From Musa acuminata AAA Group (taxonomy: Eukaryota > Streptophyta > Magnoliopsida > Zingiberales > Musaceae): a stretch of DNA of 64,000 nt. The notes below the pieces were generated by a model. The model had not been told where the DNA came from and did not search any database. It was given only the letters and a program-made list of their open reading frames with translations. A program made the position numbers and the translations under genes. The stretch covers positions 19,329,501 to 19,393,500 of the forward strand of contig NC_088359.1 in the NCBI RefSeq assembly GCF_036884655.1, in the 5' to 3' direction. Position 1 is the first letter of the stretch. Every line of letters begins with the position of its first letter. This document shows positions 1-10,980 of this stretch, piece by piece.

Positions 1-1151
1 ATGGCACTTATAGTATCAATTTATGAATACCAAAAGATATTATTTGTGATTTCAATTTTGCAAGATCATGATTATGATTTAGACATAACTTATTCAAATC
101 AAATCGTCAACTTGAAACTCATAATCAAGTCATTAAAATTAATTTCGAAATTCACAAAATATTATGAAATCAAAAGACAAGTTGCATTTCATTTGAAGAA
201 CTCCTTTTTGATAAATGTAGGGAGCACAATGAACGATCTTGATTTATAAAGAGCTTCATGTTATAATTATCAAGATCATGATTTTAACAATTATTCTCTT
301 TAGCAAAAAAAATCACAAAAGCACTTTATTTTTGCATAAGAAATCTCATTGTATTATGATTTATAAATTCTTTTTCTGTACATGAATCATAGGAGATATG
401 TATGTGAAACAAATCTTTGCAAGCAAAGACGCTATCATTCATATTTCAAGATGAAATTTATAAGCAGGAATCATTTCATCAAATCCATTTTAGAAAAATA
501 TTTTTCAAAAGTGTATGAGAAAATCCGATTGTTAGGATACCAATTGTTAAGTGAATCCGAAAATGAAATTAGTACTTTCATGCATTCGGATAAGATTTTG
601 CTATAGATTTTCAAGTTCAATTATGAAGATAAAACATGCTCATGATCATAAAAAATTATGTATCCAAAACATATAATTTCCAACATGTTATAGTGTAAAA
701 TCATCATGGCAATTAAGTGTTTTGAACATTGAATCAAGAATGTCCGAAAAATAATCTTAACACGTTCATGCGTTCGAGGACATTTTTGCCATAGTTTTTC
801 AAATATACTCATGAGAATAACACATGCTTATCATCGGCTTAAAATCTCATGCATAAAATTGTTAATCAAAATATTTAATTTCATCATTATGCATTTCTTC
901 AAATCAAACATGATCTTTAATCAAAATCGAGAAATAACAATGGAAATCAACGTAATGCACATTATTACTTCTTAACCATGATTTCATATTTTCAATCAAG
1001 ATCATTTTATTTGTTTATCATAAAATATGCAATATTATCATTTTCGAAATTACTTAGCATGATCATAAAATTATTATTATTTTTTTTTAACATGTAATTT
1101 TTAAGAAAATTAATTCTAAACTAAAAGAGAAAAAATACATCACGAAAAGCA
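1..1151 (-). other. AT-rich non-coding spacer of element 1
   Basis: Very AT-rich sequence downstream of gag. No reverse transcriptase, integrase or protease motif is visible in any frame, and the short ORFs are not similar to anything I recognise. A stretch near 525-605 (CCGAAAATGAAATT, then CATGCATTCGGAT) resembles sequence near 51125-51165 in the 3' non-coding part of element 7. This suggests the spacer is the retained 3' region of a pol-bearing ancestor. Confidence 0.6.
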
Positions 1152-2066
1152 TCATGTAATTTCGAAGTAAATTAGAGGCATTTTGATTACCTCAGCGTCG
1201 AAAGGCGTAAAGGCGTAGTTTGCCACCTCGCCTTTGTTGATTTTTTCCTCGTCTTCAGAGGAGCTCGATTCATCCCAATTTTTGTTCTTCTTCTTGCGTT
1301 CAAAGCAAGTAGTTCCGTTCTTTTTACTTTTTAATTTTTGTTTCATTTGTAGTTTAAGTTCACCATCACTTGAGCTTATGCTCGAGTGGTCTTCAAATGT
1401 TCTATGTCCCAAATCCTTCCTGTTCTTTGGAAGGTGGTTCTCAAGTTCTTCACGTGCATTGCACGTCATTTCATATGTGATCAATGAACTAATTAGTTCT
1501 TCAAGTGGAAATTGGTTCAAGTTTTTCGATTCTTGAATAGCAGTTACTTTTGAATCCCAAGTTTTAGAAAGTGAGCGCAAAACTTTGTTAACGAGTTCAA
1601 AATCCGAAAAGCTTTTACCAAGTGATTTTAAACCATTGACGACATCCGTAAAACGGGTGTACATGTCAACAACGGTTTCGCTTGGTTTCATATGAAAAAG
1701 CTCGAAATCATGTAGTAAAATATTAACTTTTGAGTCTTTGACTCTACTAGTTCCCTCATGCGTGATTTCAAGAGCGCGCCAAATATCGAAAGCCGTTTCG
1801 CACAAAGAAACCCGATTGAACTCATTTTTGTCCAAAGCGCAAAATAAGGCATTCATAGCCATTGCGTTTAAAGAAAAATACTTCTTCTCTAAATCCAACC
1901 ATTCGTTCATCGGTTTAGAGGGAAGTTGAAAACCGTTTTCAACGATATTCCATAAATCCAGATTTAGAGAAATCAAGAAAACTCTCATTCGAGTTTTCCA
2001 ATAAGTATAGTCCAATCCGTTAAAGAACGGTGGACGAAAGACCGAAAAGCCCTCTTGAAGAGCCAT
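1152..2066 (-). CDS. gag: Copia Gag polyprotein, zinc knuckle degenerate (304 aa)
   Basis: The only full-length uninterrupted gag of the gag-only family in this window. The N-terminus (residues 8-30) carries the DUF4219-like signature ending DYTYWKTRMRVF. Residues about 60-175 match the UBN2 / gag-polypeptide-of-Copia domain, including FELFHMKPSETVVDMYTRFTD at 121-141. The acidic serine-rich tail follows a ruined zinc knuckle: one Cys at residue 254 remains where element 8 has a full CCHC. The start is the ATG shortly downstream of the primer-binding site, shared in position by elements 2, 4, 5 and 6. Capsid assembly is the family role; RNA packaging without a knuckle is doubtful. The ORF ends just after the GAGGTAA point where the family departs from pol-bearing relatives. 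Confidence 0.85.
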   Translation of the reverse strand: MALQEGFSVFRPPFFNGLDYTYWKTRMRVFLISLNLDLWNIVENGFQLPSKPMNEWLDLEKKYFSLNAMAMNALFCALDKNEFNRVSLCETAFDIWRALEITHEGTSRVKDSKVNILLHDFELFHMKPSETVVDMYTRFTDVVNGLKSLGKSFSDFELVNKVLRSLSKTWDSKVTAIQESKNLNQFPLEELISSLITYEMTCNAREELENHLPKNRKDLGHRTFEDHSSISSSDGELKLQMKQKLKSKKNGTTCFERKKKNKNWDESSSSEDEEKINKGEVANYAFTPFDAEVIKMPLIYFEIT

Positions 2067-2102
2067 TTCTCTCGGGTGTAAATCCGAAATGAGAAATACC
2101 CC

Positions 2103-2114
2103 GCTCTGATACCA
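2103..2114 (-). other. Primer-binding site, element 1
   Basis: On the minus strand this reads TGGTATCAGAGC, complementary to the 3' end of plant initiator tRNA-Met. It sits two bases inside the LTR boundary at 2117. Confidence 0.9.
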
Positions 2115-2256
2115 ATTGTTAGGATCGAGAGCACTAAGAGGGGGGGGGGGGGGGGGTGAATTAGTGCAGCGAAAATCTTACAGCGATTAAAAATGAAAGC
2201 TGCGTTCGTTCGATAAAAGATTATTATGATGCAAAAGCCGATTTACAGTTTGTATC

Positions 2257-2612
2257 TAAGTGCAGTTTGCGCAGTTTGCATCTAAATTCAGTTTTGCGTC
2301 TAAATGCAGTTTGCGTCTAAATGCAGATTGCATCTAAGCGCAGTTTGCATCTAGGCGCAGTTTGCGTCTAAGCACAGATTGCGTCTAAGCGCAGTTTGCG
2401 TCTAAACACAGTTTGCGTCTAAACACTGTTTGCGTCTAAGCGCAGTTTGCGTCTAAACATAGTTTGCGTCTAAGCGCAGTTGGCGTCTAAGCGCAGTTTG
2501 CGTCTAAGCGCAGTTTACGTCTAAACGCAGTTTGCGTCTAAACACAGTTTACGTCTAAACACAGTTTATGTCTAAACGCAGTTTGCGTCTAAACGCAGTT
2601 GGCGTCTAAGCG
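2257..2612. repeat. 17-bp tandem array inside LTR
   Basis: About twenty copies of CAGTTTGCGTCTAAGCG with scattered changes. It lies between the G tract and the TATA box, which in the transcribed orientation is downstream of the TATA box. Sister LTRs carry only one or a few dispersed copies of the same words (for example 11870-12050 and 56300-56450), so this is a local expansion. Confidence 0.85.
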
Positions 2613-2832
2613 CAGATGACAGTTTGCAGTTATAAATGGAATCAAGACGTAAACGTAAACTGCACAGAAACTCGTTCGTAAAAGCGCAGAAGACAGTTTG
2701 CAGTTATAAATGGAATCAAGACGTAAACGTAAACTGCACAGAAACTCGTTCGTAAAAGCGCAGAAGACAGTTCGCAGTTATAAACAGATTCAAGACGTAA
2801 ATGTAAGCTGCAATGTAAAGATCGTACGAAAA
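2611..2832. repeat. 74-bp tandem repeat, about three copies
   Basis: Units start at 2611, 2685 and 2759 with CGCAGA(T/A)GACAG. The first two are nearly identical and the third diverges after about 60 bp. It directly abuts the 17-bp array, so the two expansions are adjacent. Confidence 0.8.
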
Positions 2833-3271
2833 CACCTTTTTACGTCTGAATGCAGATTCGGAAAGATTAGAACTTAGAAACTTGTTCGTAAAAGCGCAGA
2901 GAGCAATGGCTATGTAGGAGGTTTGCAGTAATGATAAAGTGCTCAAAATAAACGCAAACCAGAGATTTAGAGTGGTTCGGTCAGTCTTGACCTACTCCAC
3001 TTTTGGCTTCCTCCACCGGCGAGGTCACCGACGTCAACTAGGGGCCTTCCTTCAATAGGCGAAGGCCAACTGCCCTTTTACAGTTTCTCTCATTTTGACA
3101 GGCTCAGGAGACAACCTTTACAGACCTTTCGCTCCTCACTTTACAACTCAAAACTTGAAGAACAGAAGGAGGAGACTTAAAGGATTTACAACACTTTTGA
3201 GCTCTTAGAATCACAGAAAAGATCAAGATTTCGGTGTAGGTCTGTATCTTTCCAGTGCTGAATGGGTGGGG

Positions 3272-3279
3272 TATTTATA
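3272..3279 (-). promoter_or_regulatory. TATA box of element 1 LTR
   Basis: The minus strand reads CCTATAAATACCCC. The same word occurs at the same relative place, downstream of the palindromic array, in most Sirevirus-like LTRs of the window, marking the U3 promoter. Confidence 0.7.
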
Positions 3280-3338
3280 GGCCCCAATCCAATTCAAATT
3301 TGGAGCTCAAAACGATCAAATCCCAGAATTCCGGGATC

Positions 3339-3632
3339 AGGCGGTTGCACCTCTTGACTGGAGAGGTTGCACCGCCTGGCAGAGCTCGAAGACCGAGCTC
3401 AGGCGGTGCCACCTCTCTGTCAGGGAGGTTGCACCGCCCAGTCTTGCTCGAAGACTGAGCTCAGGCGGTGCCACCTCTCTGTCAGGGAGGTTGCACCGCC
3501 CAGTCTTGCTCGAAGACTGAGCTCAGGCAGTGCCACCTCCCGGCTGGGGAGGTTGCACCGCCCAATCTCGCTGGGAGGCTTAGCCCAGGTGGTGCCACCT
3601 CCTGGCCTAGGCGGTTGCACCTCCTGGTGCAA
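3339..3632. repeat. 62-bp palindrome-rich tandem array in U3
   Basis: Tandem units with starts at about 3401, 3463 and 3525 combine GGCGGTGCCACC-type palindromes with the self-complementary word GAGCTCGAAGACTGAGCTC. It lies upstream of the TATA box in transcription direction. Several frames stay open through it because of the repeat; these are not genes. Confidence 0.8.
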
Positions 3633-4484
3633 TCAGGGTCCGAATGGTTAGCTCCATTCGGCCCATTTTCAGTCTTTCAGGGGCCCAATTGCCCCAAGAT
3701 TAAGCTAATGGGATCACCTCCCATTTTCCAACTTAATCAATGTGCTAACTACGATTAGATCTAAGACAATTTCTGCAGCTTTGCTTCGGTGCGTCAATCG
3801 CTTCTTCCGGCGAGTTTCCGGCGAACTTCCGTCGATCATCCGATGAACCCTCGGTGATGCTCCTGCGGACTTCCGGCAAACTCCTGGACTTTACGACGAT
3901 CCACTTGGCAAGTTCCGATGAGCTTCGCTTGGCAAGCTTCTGGACTTCTCGGATCTGTTCTCGCAGAACCTCCGACGACCGTCCGAACTTCCGTCGAACT
4001 CTCGAACTCCCAACGTGATCATGAACTTGACTCCGGCGCAACTCCTGCTGCTTGTCTATCTTCAATCGTAGTTAATCCTGCACACTCAAAACAAAAACTT
4101 CGATCGAGACAATTAATCCTAAGCAATTAACCAAGTTGTCCGGCATGTCATTGGTCCCTCGACGCTTCGTCCGATTCTTCGGCGCATAGTCCTTTCCTGC
4201 AGCCTATTGCCCAATCACCCAGTTGACTCCGCAACTCCGATATCCTTGGCACAATACCCGCTCTTCTTGGCCCGATGCCCGAGTCCACGACCCGAAGCCT
4301 TCTGTCGATACGTCGACCGATCCACCGGCCCGACGTCCAATCTTCTGACATGTTCCTCCGGCACAACATGATGTTCCTGCTTTAATTGTCTCATCCTGAT
4401 CGAAGCACCCTGCGTCACTCAAAACGCAGATTAAATCATAAACATATATCAAGTAGTTTCATCATCAAAATACGAGATTCAACA

Positions 4485-5122
4485 TCCATCATGTTAATCG
4501 ATGCTCCCTTTGCATGCAACAAGAAGAAACTGTTGACCATCTCTATTTTGCTTGTGACTATACTAAATGGATATGGAAGGAGATTCTCCAGTGATTCGAA
4601 CTCAATAGAATGCCGCAACCAAACTTGCATCAAGAATTAGCTGACCTCATGTAATGTTTTTCAAGAAAAGGGCCTCTTACACAATTGACAAAGGTTATAT
4701 TCAGATGCGCTATTTGGTGGATGTGGAAGGAAAGATGTAGCAGAATCTTTGAGTGTCAAAACACAAACAATGCTCAGCTCTTGACAGAGATTATTAGAGA
4801 CTCAAGATCATGTATGGAGAACGATCTCAAAATGAAGCACCTTACACAGAGAGAAAAAGATATTTTTATCAAATTCAATTTTGCTATTAGCTAAAGATCT
4901 TGGGCATGATGTCAAAAGCTATACCCACAGGAAATCTTGGCATATCTGGACTTTAAATTTTATTTGTTGGCCACAGTTAAGAGTTATAGTCTATAGCATG
5001 TGTAGTCATAACTACCGCATGAGTACTCTATAAGTTACCAAGCTTCGTCTATAACTTGTATAGACAAAGCTATTTGTAGAAACTTTACACAAAATCAATT
5101 TACTTTTACTTATAAAAAAAAA
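4485..5122 (+). pseudogene. 3' end of an L1-type LINE (zf-RVT region and tail)
   Basis: Homologous throughout to 30565-31206, the end of the larger LINE in this window. The zinc-finger-like CSLCMQQE...DHLYFAC segment lies near 4505-4560, and the C-terminal tail can be read in the 4685-4894 frame. It ends in an A-rich tail at 5113-5122. Element 1 interrupts the rest, so upstream LINE sequence, if present, lies beyond the left edge. Several frameshifts make it non-functional. Confidence 0.8.
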
Positions 5123-5403
5123 GTGTTGCAGGATTAAGTATGATATTAAATAAGGCATAAAGCATATGTTGTGCCAGAGTCAAAGATCAGATGATATGAC
5201 AAAGATTCTGATGATTACTGGAAGCTCACCGAGAGTTCATCGGGAGCTCGCCGAGAGTTCGTTGGGAGCTCGCTAAGAGTTTGTCGTGAGTTTGCCGAGA
5301 GTTCATCAAGAGCTCACCGAGAGTTCATCGGGAGCTCACCGAGAGTTTGTTGGGAGCTCATTGAGAGTTTGTCGAGAGTTCGCCAAGAGTTTGTTAGGAG
5401 TTC
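5123..5403 (+). repeat. Sirevirus-type LTR fragment with repeat-expanded tail
   Basis: Starts with GTGTTGCAGGATTAAG, matching the GTGTGCAGGATTAAC segment of plus-strand LTRs at 36270, 37280 and 48610, then runs into about ten imperfect copies of GAGAGTTCATCGGGAGCTC (5228-5402). It is cut on the left by the LINE tail and on the right by gypsy 2, so it is an older layer than both. Confidence 0.65.
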
Positions 5404-6160
5404 TGTCACGGACTTAGCTAGAATTGCCTAAGTTGTGAGGCACCCTTGTGGCAAAGACGTAAACTTAGCTTGAGTTGCCTTAGTCGTGACACATCCTTGT
5501 GCCTAAGTCATGAGGCACCCTTGTGACATATGCATCTATAAAGGTTCAGCCTAGTTGCAACCTCGTACAGGTCCCGAAGGACCTGCAAAATATAAAGTTG
5601 ATTAGATTAAAAACGAGCGATGGACAAGTCGAGGTGTCTCGTGAAGAGGGAAACTTTACAATCAAACAATCAATTAAGTAAGCACCTTGAGTGCACAAGA
5701 GAAAATAGAGAAAGGAGGAAAACAAAGACTTTAGAAGGTTGAACGAATAGCTGCAATTCCAAATAGCTGCTCACCAAGTGTCGGGCGCAAAGACAAGTTC
5801 CCATCAAGTCAACATGCGAACCTGTGAAGATTTTTCAATGCTCGATAATATTCCGAAGCCCCATCTAGCCTTGTGCCACCCGGGGGGTTCCAAGGTGCTG
5901 AGATGGCTGATGTTTTGGGTGCTGCAGCGGGCTACAAAAAATAGCCCGCAACACTTGAAAATAGAGCCATTTTAGGGCTTTTTGGTCCGACGCAGTTAGT
6001 GGTTGCACTATAGCACTGCAACCTACTCAAATATGTATTTTTACAAGTAAAACACAAAATCAAGGCAAAATAGGCTACCATGTCTCTGTTCAAGCATGCA
6101 AAAGCGACGAACGGTTCTTTGAACAAAGTTGTTGTGAGTGCGCGATGACCATTTGTGACA
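5404..6160 (-). repeat. 3' LTR of gypsy 2 (757 bp)
   Basis: Bounded by TGTCACGGAC and ATTTGTGACA, with 5-bp inverted TGTCA/TGACA ends. A compact hairpin CAGGTCC-CGAA-GGACCTG lies at 5568-5585. The polypurine tract AAGTGAGGAGAA follows on the minus strand (6161-6172), fixing this as the 3' LTR. Confidence 0.8.
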
Positions 6161-8323
6161 TTCTCCTCACTTAAACTATCGACGCCCTCATTGACGCTTG
6201 TTAGTAGTTATTGATGATTGCTTCTTCATGTCATAGGGTGTATTGGGGCTCCCAACTGTCTTTAGTTGGAACACTTCAAGAAGCATCTTGCAGATTTGAG
6301 TGGTAGGCTTTCAAGTTGTTAGCGTGAAAAACATTGTGAGTTTTGAGTCATGCCGATAGTTGCAACATGTAGGAGACATTGCCCACCCTACTGATAATTG
6401 GGAAGGGCCCTTCATACTTGCGCACCAATCCTTTGTATACTTTATTCCTAAAAAATTGGAGTGATGCTGGTTGGAGATTCACCAACACCAAATCGCCGAC
6501 TTTGAACTCCTACAGTCGCCTTACCAAGTTAGCACACTTCTTCATCTTTTTAGTGGCCTTCTCCAAGTAAGCCTGTGCAATATCTGTATTTTAGTGTCAT
6601 TCTTTTGTAAAGTGATATGCAGATAGACTTTGAACTCCTATAGTCGCCTTACCAAGTTAGCACACTTCTTCATCTTTTTAGTGGCCTTCTCCAAGTAAGC
6701 CTGTGCAATATCTGTATTTTGGTGTCATTCTTTTGCAAAGTGATATGCAGATAAACTACTCCCAGTATACTCGATATCCAAGGTGTGAGGAGTCGATGGT
6801 TGTTGACCTGTAATGATCATGAAGGGGCTCTTGTTGGACGCAAAGCTCCACTGCAAGTTGTAGGAGAATTGAGCCATGTCCAACAGCTTCACCCAATATC
6901 ATTAGTTGGCACTCACGTAGTGCCAAAGATATTACTCCAAGAGCGAGTTTATCCTTTCAGTTTGGCAATCTATCTAGGGTTGGAGGCTCGTGGAGAAGTA
7001 TAACTTAGACCCCAACAATTTGAATAGCTCGGTCCAAAATTGTCCTAGGAACCGAGCGTCTCGATCACTGATGATATTGTGTGGGACTCCCCAATACTTC
7101 ATCACATTCTTCATCATCAACTTAGCCGCCTCCTCTACTGAATAGTATAGGGGTGCAACAATAAAAGTTGCATACTTTAAAAATCGATCGACCACCACAA
7201 GTATCGATCCGAGTCCCCCTACTGCCGGCAAGCTTGATATGAAGTCTAAGGAAATGCTCTCCCATAACCTTTCTAGTACAAGCAACGGCTCCAAAAGTCT
7301 CACCGGCTTCCGTTGCTCCACCTTATCTTGTTGGCAAGTGAGGCACGTTCAAACATATTCCTCCACAGTAGTCTAAATCTTTAGCCAGTAGAAGGCCCTC
7401 TCCACGGGAGCAAACGTTCTATGAATGCATGGATGTCTAGCCCAAAGGGAATCGTGACACTCTCTTAAGAGCTCACACCTCAAATGGTCCACTCGAGGGA
7501 CATAAACCTATTCTCTTTTATGTAAACGAGTCCCTCCTAGACCCAAAATCATCGTGCCTTACCTTCTTTAATGAGTTGCATCAGGGTTACTGCCTAGGGA
7601 TCACTGTACAGTCCATCCCTGATCCTAGAAAGGAAGTTAGAGTGCAACTGACTTGCTTGGCCTCTGCCCTCCAACTGTACGACATTCACTTGCTCCACTT
7701 TTTGGCTCAATGCATCGGCCACGACAGTTGCTTTTTCGGGCTTGTACTCCATTGCCATATCAAACTTAGCCAAGAAGTCCTGCCATCATGCTTGCTTTGG
7801 AGAGAGTTTTTTTTCTGAGTTTGGAAATAACTCAAAGTGATGTTGTCTGTCCTCAACACAAATCGCGATCTAAGAAGGTAGTGTCGCCAAACTCGTAGAC
7901 AGTGGACCACCACTATTATCTCCTTCTCGTGCACCAGATACTACCGCTTGGTCTCGTTGAGCTTGCAGCTCTCATAGGCCACCGGATGACCCTCCTGCAT
8001 GAGTACTCCCCCAATAGCGAAATCTGAATCATCTGTATAGACTTCGAAGGGCTCCCCATAGTCCGGCAATTTGAGCACTAGTTCTTCCAACACAGCAGCC
8101 TTCATATCTTGGAATGTAGCTTCATATTTATCGGACCACCTCCAAGGCTACTCCTTCTTCAGTAACTCCGTCAGTGAAATTGCATGGTTCGAATATCCCG
8201 TTTTGAAGCATCGATAGTAGTTGATGAAACCAAGGAAGGATCTTAGCTCTAGCAACTTCTTTAGAGTTCGCTATTCCGCAACAGCTTGCACCTTCGATTT
8301 ATCCATTTGAATAGAGTCATCAC
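6161..8323 (-). pseudogene. pol: Gypsy 2 pol remnant: RT end, RNase H, integrase, C-terminal domain
   Basis: Frames are broken but the order is clear on the minus strand. The C-terminal piece of RT (FINYYR region) lies near 8160-8270. RNase H is readable at 7707-7934 (MHEKEIIVVVHCLRVWRHY and LRTDN). An integrase zinc-binding segment (ERAFYW, then CLTCQQDK) lies near 7325-7420. The integrase core is at 6974-7321, with ISLDFISSLP supplying the first catalytic Asp and SDRDARFLG the second. Downstream, 6240-6480 encodes a C-terminal GPF-type segment (EGPF, NVFHANNLK). No complete protein can be made. It is a different Gypsy lineage from gypsy 1 and 3 by its sequence. Confidence 0.75.
6498..6753. 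repeat. 128-bp tandem duplication in gypsy 2
   Basis: Two nearly identical head-to-tail copies (6498-6625 and 6626-6753), each starting GACTTTGAACTCCTA and ending GATATGCAGATA. 128 is not a multiple of three, so the duplication also shifts the pol frame. It arose after the element was already non-functional, or killed it. Confidence 0.9.
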
Positions 8324-10980
8324 TGTAACACCCCTCAATTTTTAAAATTCTGTAAGGTCTTATTTATAATATAGGGACTTAAATATTTATATTAGAAATT
8401 AGATATAATTTGTGAAAGATTCATATTAAATTTTAATAGAAAAAAAATGTAGGACAAATGTCACTAGCTAACCTAAGAAGGGTGCCACCTATGTTTGTTC
8501 TAAGAATGACACATAGGCTTCTTTCATGCATGCTTGCCACATTGAAATCCTTACATTAGCCAAATCAAATGTTTTAAAGGAGAAACAAAATGTAAACTTA
8601 AGATGCTGTAGTGTAAGTTTGAGAAGAGAAGGAAGAGGAATTGAAGTAGAGGAAGAAAAAGCTTTGCCTTGGCTTGAGATTTTGCATCAATTCCACACCT
8701 TTGGGACTCAAATTTGTTTAAGGCATGTGTTCTAACCCCTTCCTATAGAACTCTTGATATTTGATTTCATCTTAATCCTAAAAGTTTTGGAAGATTTTGA
8801 CTTCATACATGATATTTCTTTCGTTTGAGAACAAAACTGTGAATCTGAAATTTTTTGAAGATTTGACCTTTCTGTATTGCTCTAGCCATAACTTTCTGTA
8901 CCAATTTTGGATTTAGGCAAAATTAAATTTATCCAAAAATAGGCTCATAGCTCTTTCTTTTGACACCTAGAATGGTAAATTTGGAATCTATTTTCCTATC
9001 CAAACTATTATTTTAATTAATCCTATGAAATCTATAAGACAAAGACTATCGGTTTTGATCTTTTAGTACTCTGTTGCTTATAACTCTTTGTTGAAAACTC
9101 TGATCTATGTAAAATAAGATTTATTAGAAACTAAACTCATAGATATTTCTATGCATATCTAATTTGAATGATTTGGAGCATAAATGCCTATTGAAATATC
9201 TGTTCAAATCAACTCTATGAATTCTATAAAACATAGATAATGTTCTCTGACCTTTAGTAACTAAACTATTGATAACTAAATGTTGGAATCTCCAATTCAT
9301 ACAAAACTTGATTTATCTAAATATAAATTGATACAACTTTCGAATGACATCTAATTTGTGCAAATTGGAGCACAATTGGTTATCCAAATAATTTATGTAA
9401 TGTGCCTCTCAAATTCTATCAGAATCAAGGTTTGATCGATTCCCCCTATTCTTGTTTCATCTCTTTGGAAATTGATTTCAGCCAACATCCTTACTTCAAT
9501 TGAGCTTTACATTATTGCTTTGAATCCCTGTATACTCTTGTCCTTCAATTATTTGTATACCTATATCTATTATATAAAGTTCATGTTTGTATCACAATGT
9601 TTCATATTAGCACATGTAGTTTGTTGTTCCGCATGTGTTTCTGATATGCCCCAATTTATTATTCATAATACCCTTTTGTACTCTGGTGTTTGTGGGATAA
9701 TATTAAATTTTTCTAAAAATGGTAAAGGGACTATTTGGACCATTGCCAGAAATAGTAAAGGGTATGTTGTTTAGAGCCCGCGATGCTCTAGATTATGTTT
9801 GGTGGTCATTTAGAAATAAATTGACCATATTATGTTATGATACCACTTCATCATCTATGTATTTGATATGATATACAAAGCTTTGGTTATGTACATCTAT
9901 ATGTGCTTTGGATAAGAATGAAATGCATGCAACGTCAAATGCGGCGTTCGAGCTTCTATTTCATATTTATTCTTTGATATACTTAGAAATACTTCCTATG
10001 CCATTGATATACTCTGAAATGCTTCCTATGCCATTGATATGTTCCGAATATACCATTTATATGCTTCTAAATATTTCATATGCTATTGATATACTTCGAA
10101 ACATTTTATACACCATTAATATGCTCCGAAATATTTCATATGTCATTTATATGCTCCAAAACATGAATGCGCCCTTAATCTGCTCCAAAATGTTTTATAT
10201 CCTATTGATATACTCCAAAACATTTCATACACCCTTGATATGCTCTGAAATACTTCATATGCAATTGATATACTCTGAAATGTTTCCTATGCCATTGATA
10301 TATTCTGAATATGCCATTTATAAGCTTCTAAAATTTCATATGCTATTGATATACTTCGAAACATTTTATACACCATTAATATGCTCCGAAATATTTCATA
10401 TGTCGTTTATATGCTCCAAAACATGTCATGCGCCCTTGATCTGCTCCAAAATATTTTATATGTTATTAATATACACCAAAACATTTCATACACCCTTGAT
10501 ATGCTCCGAAATACTTCATATGCAATTGATATGCTCCGTAACATTTCATACGCCATTGATATGCTCTGAAATGTTTCATATACTATTGACATATTCCAAA
10601 ACATTTTATATGCCATTGATATCTGAAATGCTCCTTATGTCAATGATATGCTCCAACTAATCTTACTCCTTTGTTTTGAATAAACTATGCTTCGAATGAA
10701 ATGATATTGTAATTCTATATTCGTTGAATAGCTATCTATGGACTTTGTATCCCTGCCTTATATTTGGTACCTTATTTGTTTGAAACTATCTTCTTTCACC
10801 ATAGATATATTAGTCGCTTGCTGAGCTCTATATGCGCATGGCATTGCTATAAAAATTTTTCAGGATAGCTTGTCGCTCGCTAAAATGTTTAATTTAGGCT
10901 AAGGTTGTGGAAAGCTAGAAAGACTTTAGGGAAACCCATTAATGGATGATATGTTTTTGTTTTATAAGCACACTTGGTGT
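8324..10980 (+). repeat. Gypsy-type long LTR, right end missing
   Basis: Begins TGTAACACCCCTCAATTTTT at the break of gypsy 2. It is alignable by eye with the complete solo LTR at 44712-47445, including the shared stretch around 9660-9830 and 46320-46460. TGTAACACCCC starts and multi-kilobase LTRs are typical of plant Del/Tekay Gypsy elements, which is my best guess of lineage. It ends abruptly at 10980 against element 2, lacking the terminal TGACA. The plus orientation is inferred from its alignment with 44712-47445. Confidence 0.6.
9940..10660. repeat. 30-bp minisatellite with 261-bp higher-order period
   Basis: About 24 diverged copies of ATGCTCCGAAATATTTCATATGCCATTGAT. A block beginning at 10053 recurs from 10314, giving a higher-order unit of about 261 bp (roughly nine 30-mers). 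Thirty is a multiple of three and the unit lacks stops in some frames, which explains long open frames on both strands (9908-10660 plus, 10407-10616 minus). The homologous LTR at 46660-46870 has only a few copies. Confidence 0.85.

Larger units (their letters stand above)
1..4484 (-). mobile_element. Element 1: gag-only Sirevirus-like Copia retrotransposon (5' part)
   Basis: A minus-strand LTR retrotransposon whose 3' end lies outside the window. Reading from its own 5' end it has a 5' LTR (4484 down to 2117), a tRNA-Met-type primer-binding site (2114-2103), a complete gag ORF (2066-1152) and then an AT-rich spacer with no pol domain. The right end breaks a LINE tail exactly at a canonical LTR end (GATTCAACA), so it inserted into that LINE. 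The matching target duplication would be off the left edge. The Sirevirus assignment rests on gag resemblance to elements 7 and 8 and on LTR architecture. Confidence 0.85.
2117..4484 (-). repeat. 5' LTR of element 1 (about 2.37 kb)
   Basis: Canonical TG...CA ends: in plus orientation it begins TGTTAGGATCGAGAGC and ends GAGATTCAACA. It is longer than sister LTRs (about 1.6-1.7 kb) because it holds two tandem arrays (2257-2612 and 2611-2832). It has a 17-base G run at 2140-2156, a minus-strand TATA box at 3272-3279 and a palindromic GC-rich array at 3339-3632. Confidence 0.9.
5404..8323 (-). mobile_element. Gypsy 2: truncated Ty3/Gypsy retrotransposon
   Basis: Contains, on the minus strand, a 3' LTR (5404-6160), a polypurine tract and decayed integrase, RNase H and the end of RT. 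It stops at 8323, where a different LTR (TGTAACACCCC) begins, so RT, protease, gag and the 5' LTR are absent. The five bases left of the LTR are AGTTC; no partner duplication can be located. Confidence 0.8.

Noticed and set aside
2257..2612. Regular short repeats that could suggest a CRISPR array
   Set aside because: Units are contiguous 17-mers without unique spacers, lie inside a plant LTR, and there are no cas genes.
3255..3758. Overlapping GC-rich ORFs (also 12354-12892, 18485-18840, 55467-55812)
   Set aside because: They read the palindromic U3 arrays of LTRs in several frames; the residue patterns repeat with the DNA unit.
9908..10660. 250-aa plus-strand ORF as a real gene
   Set aside because: It is a translation of the 30-bp minisatellite, is also open on the other strand, and has no domain or promoter context.
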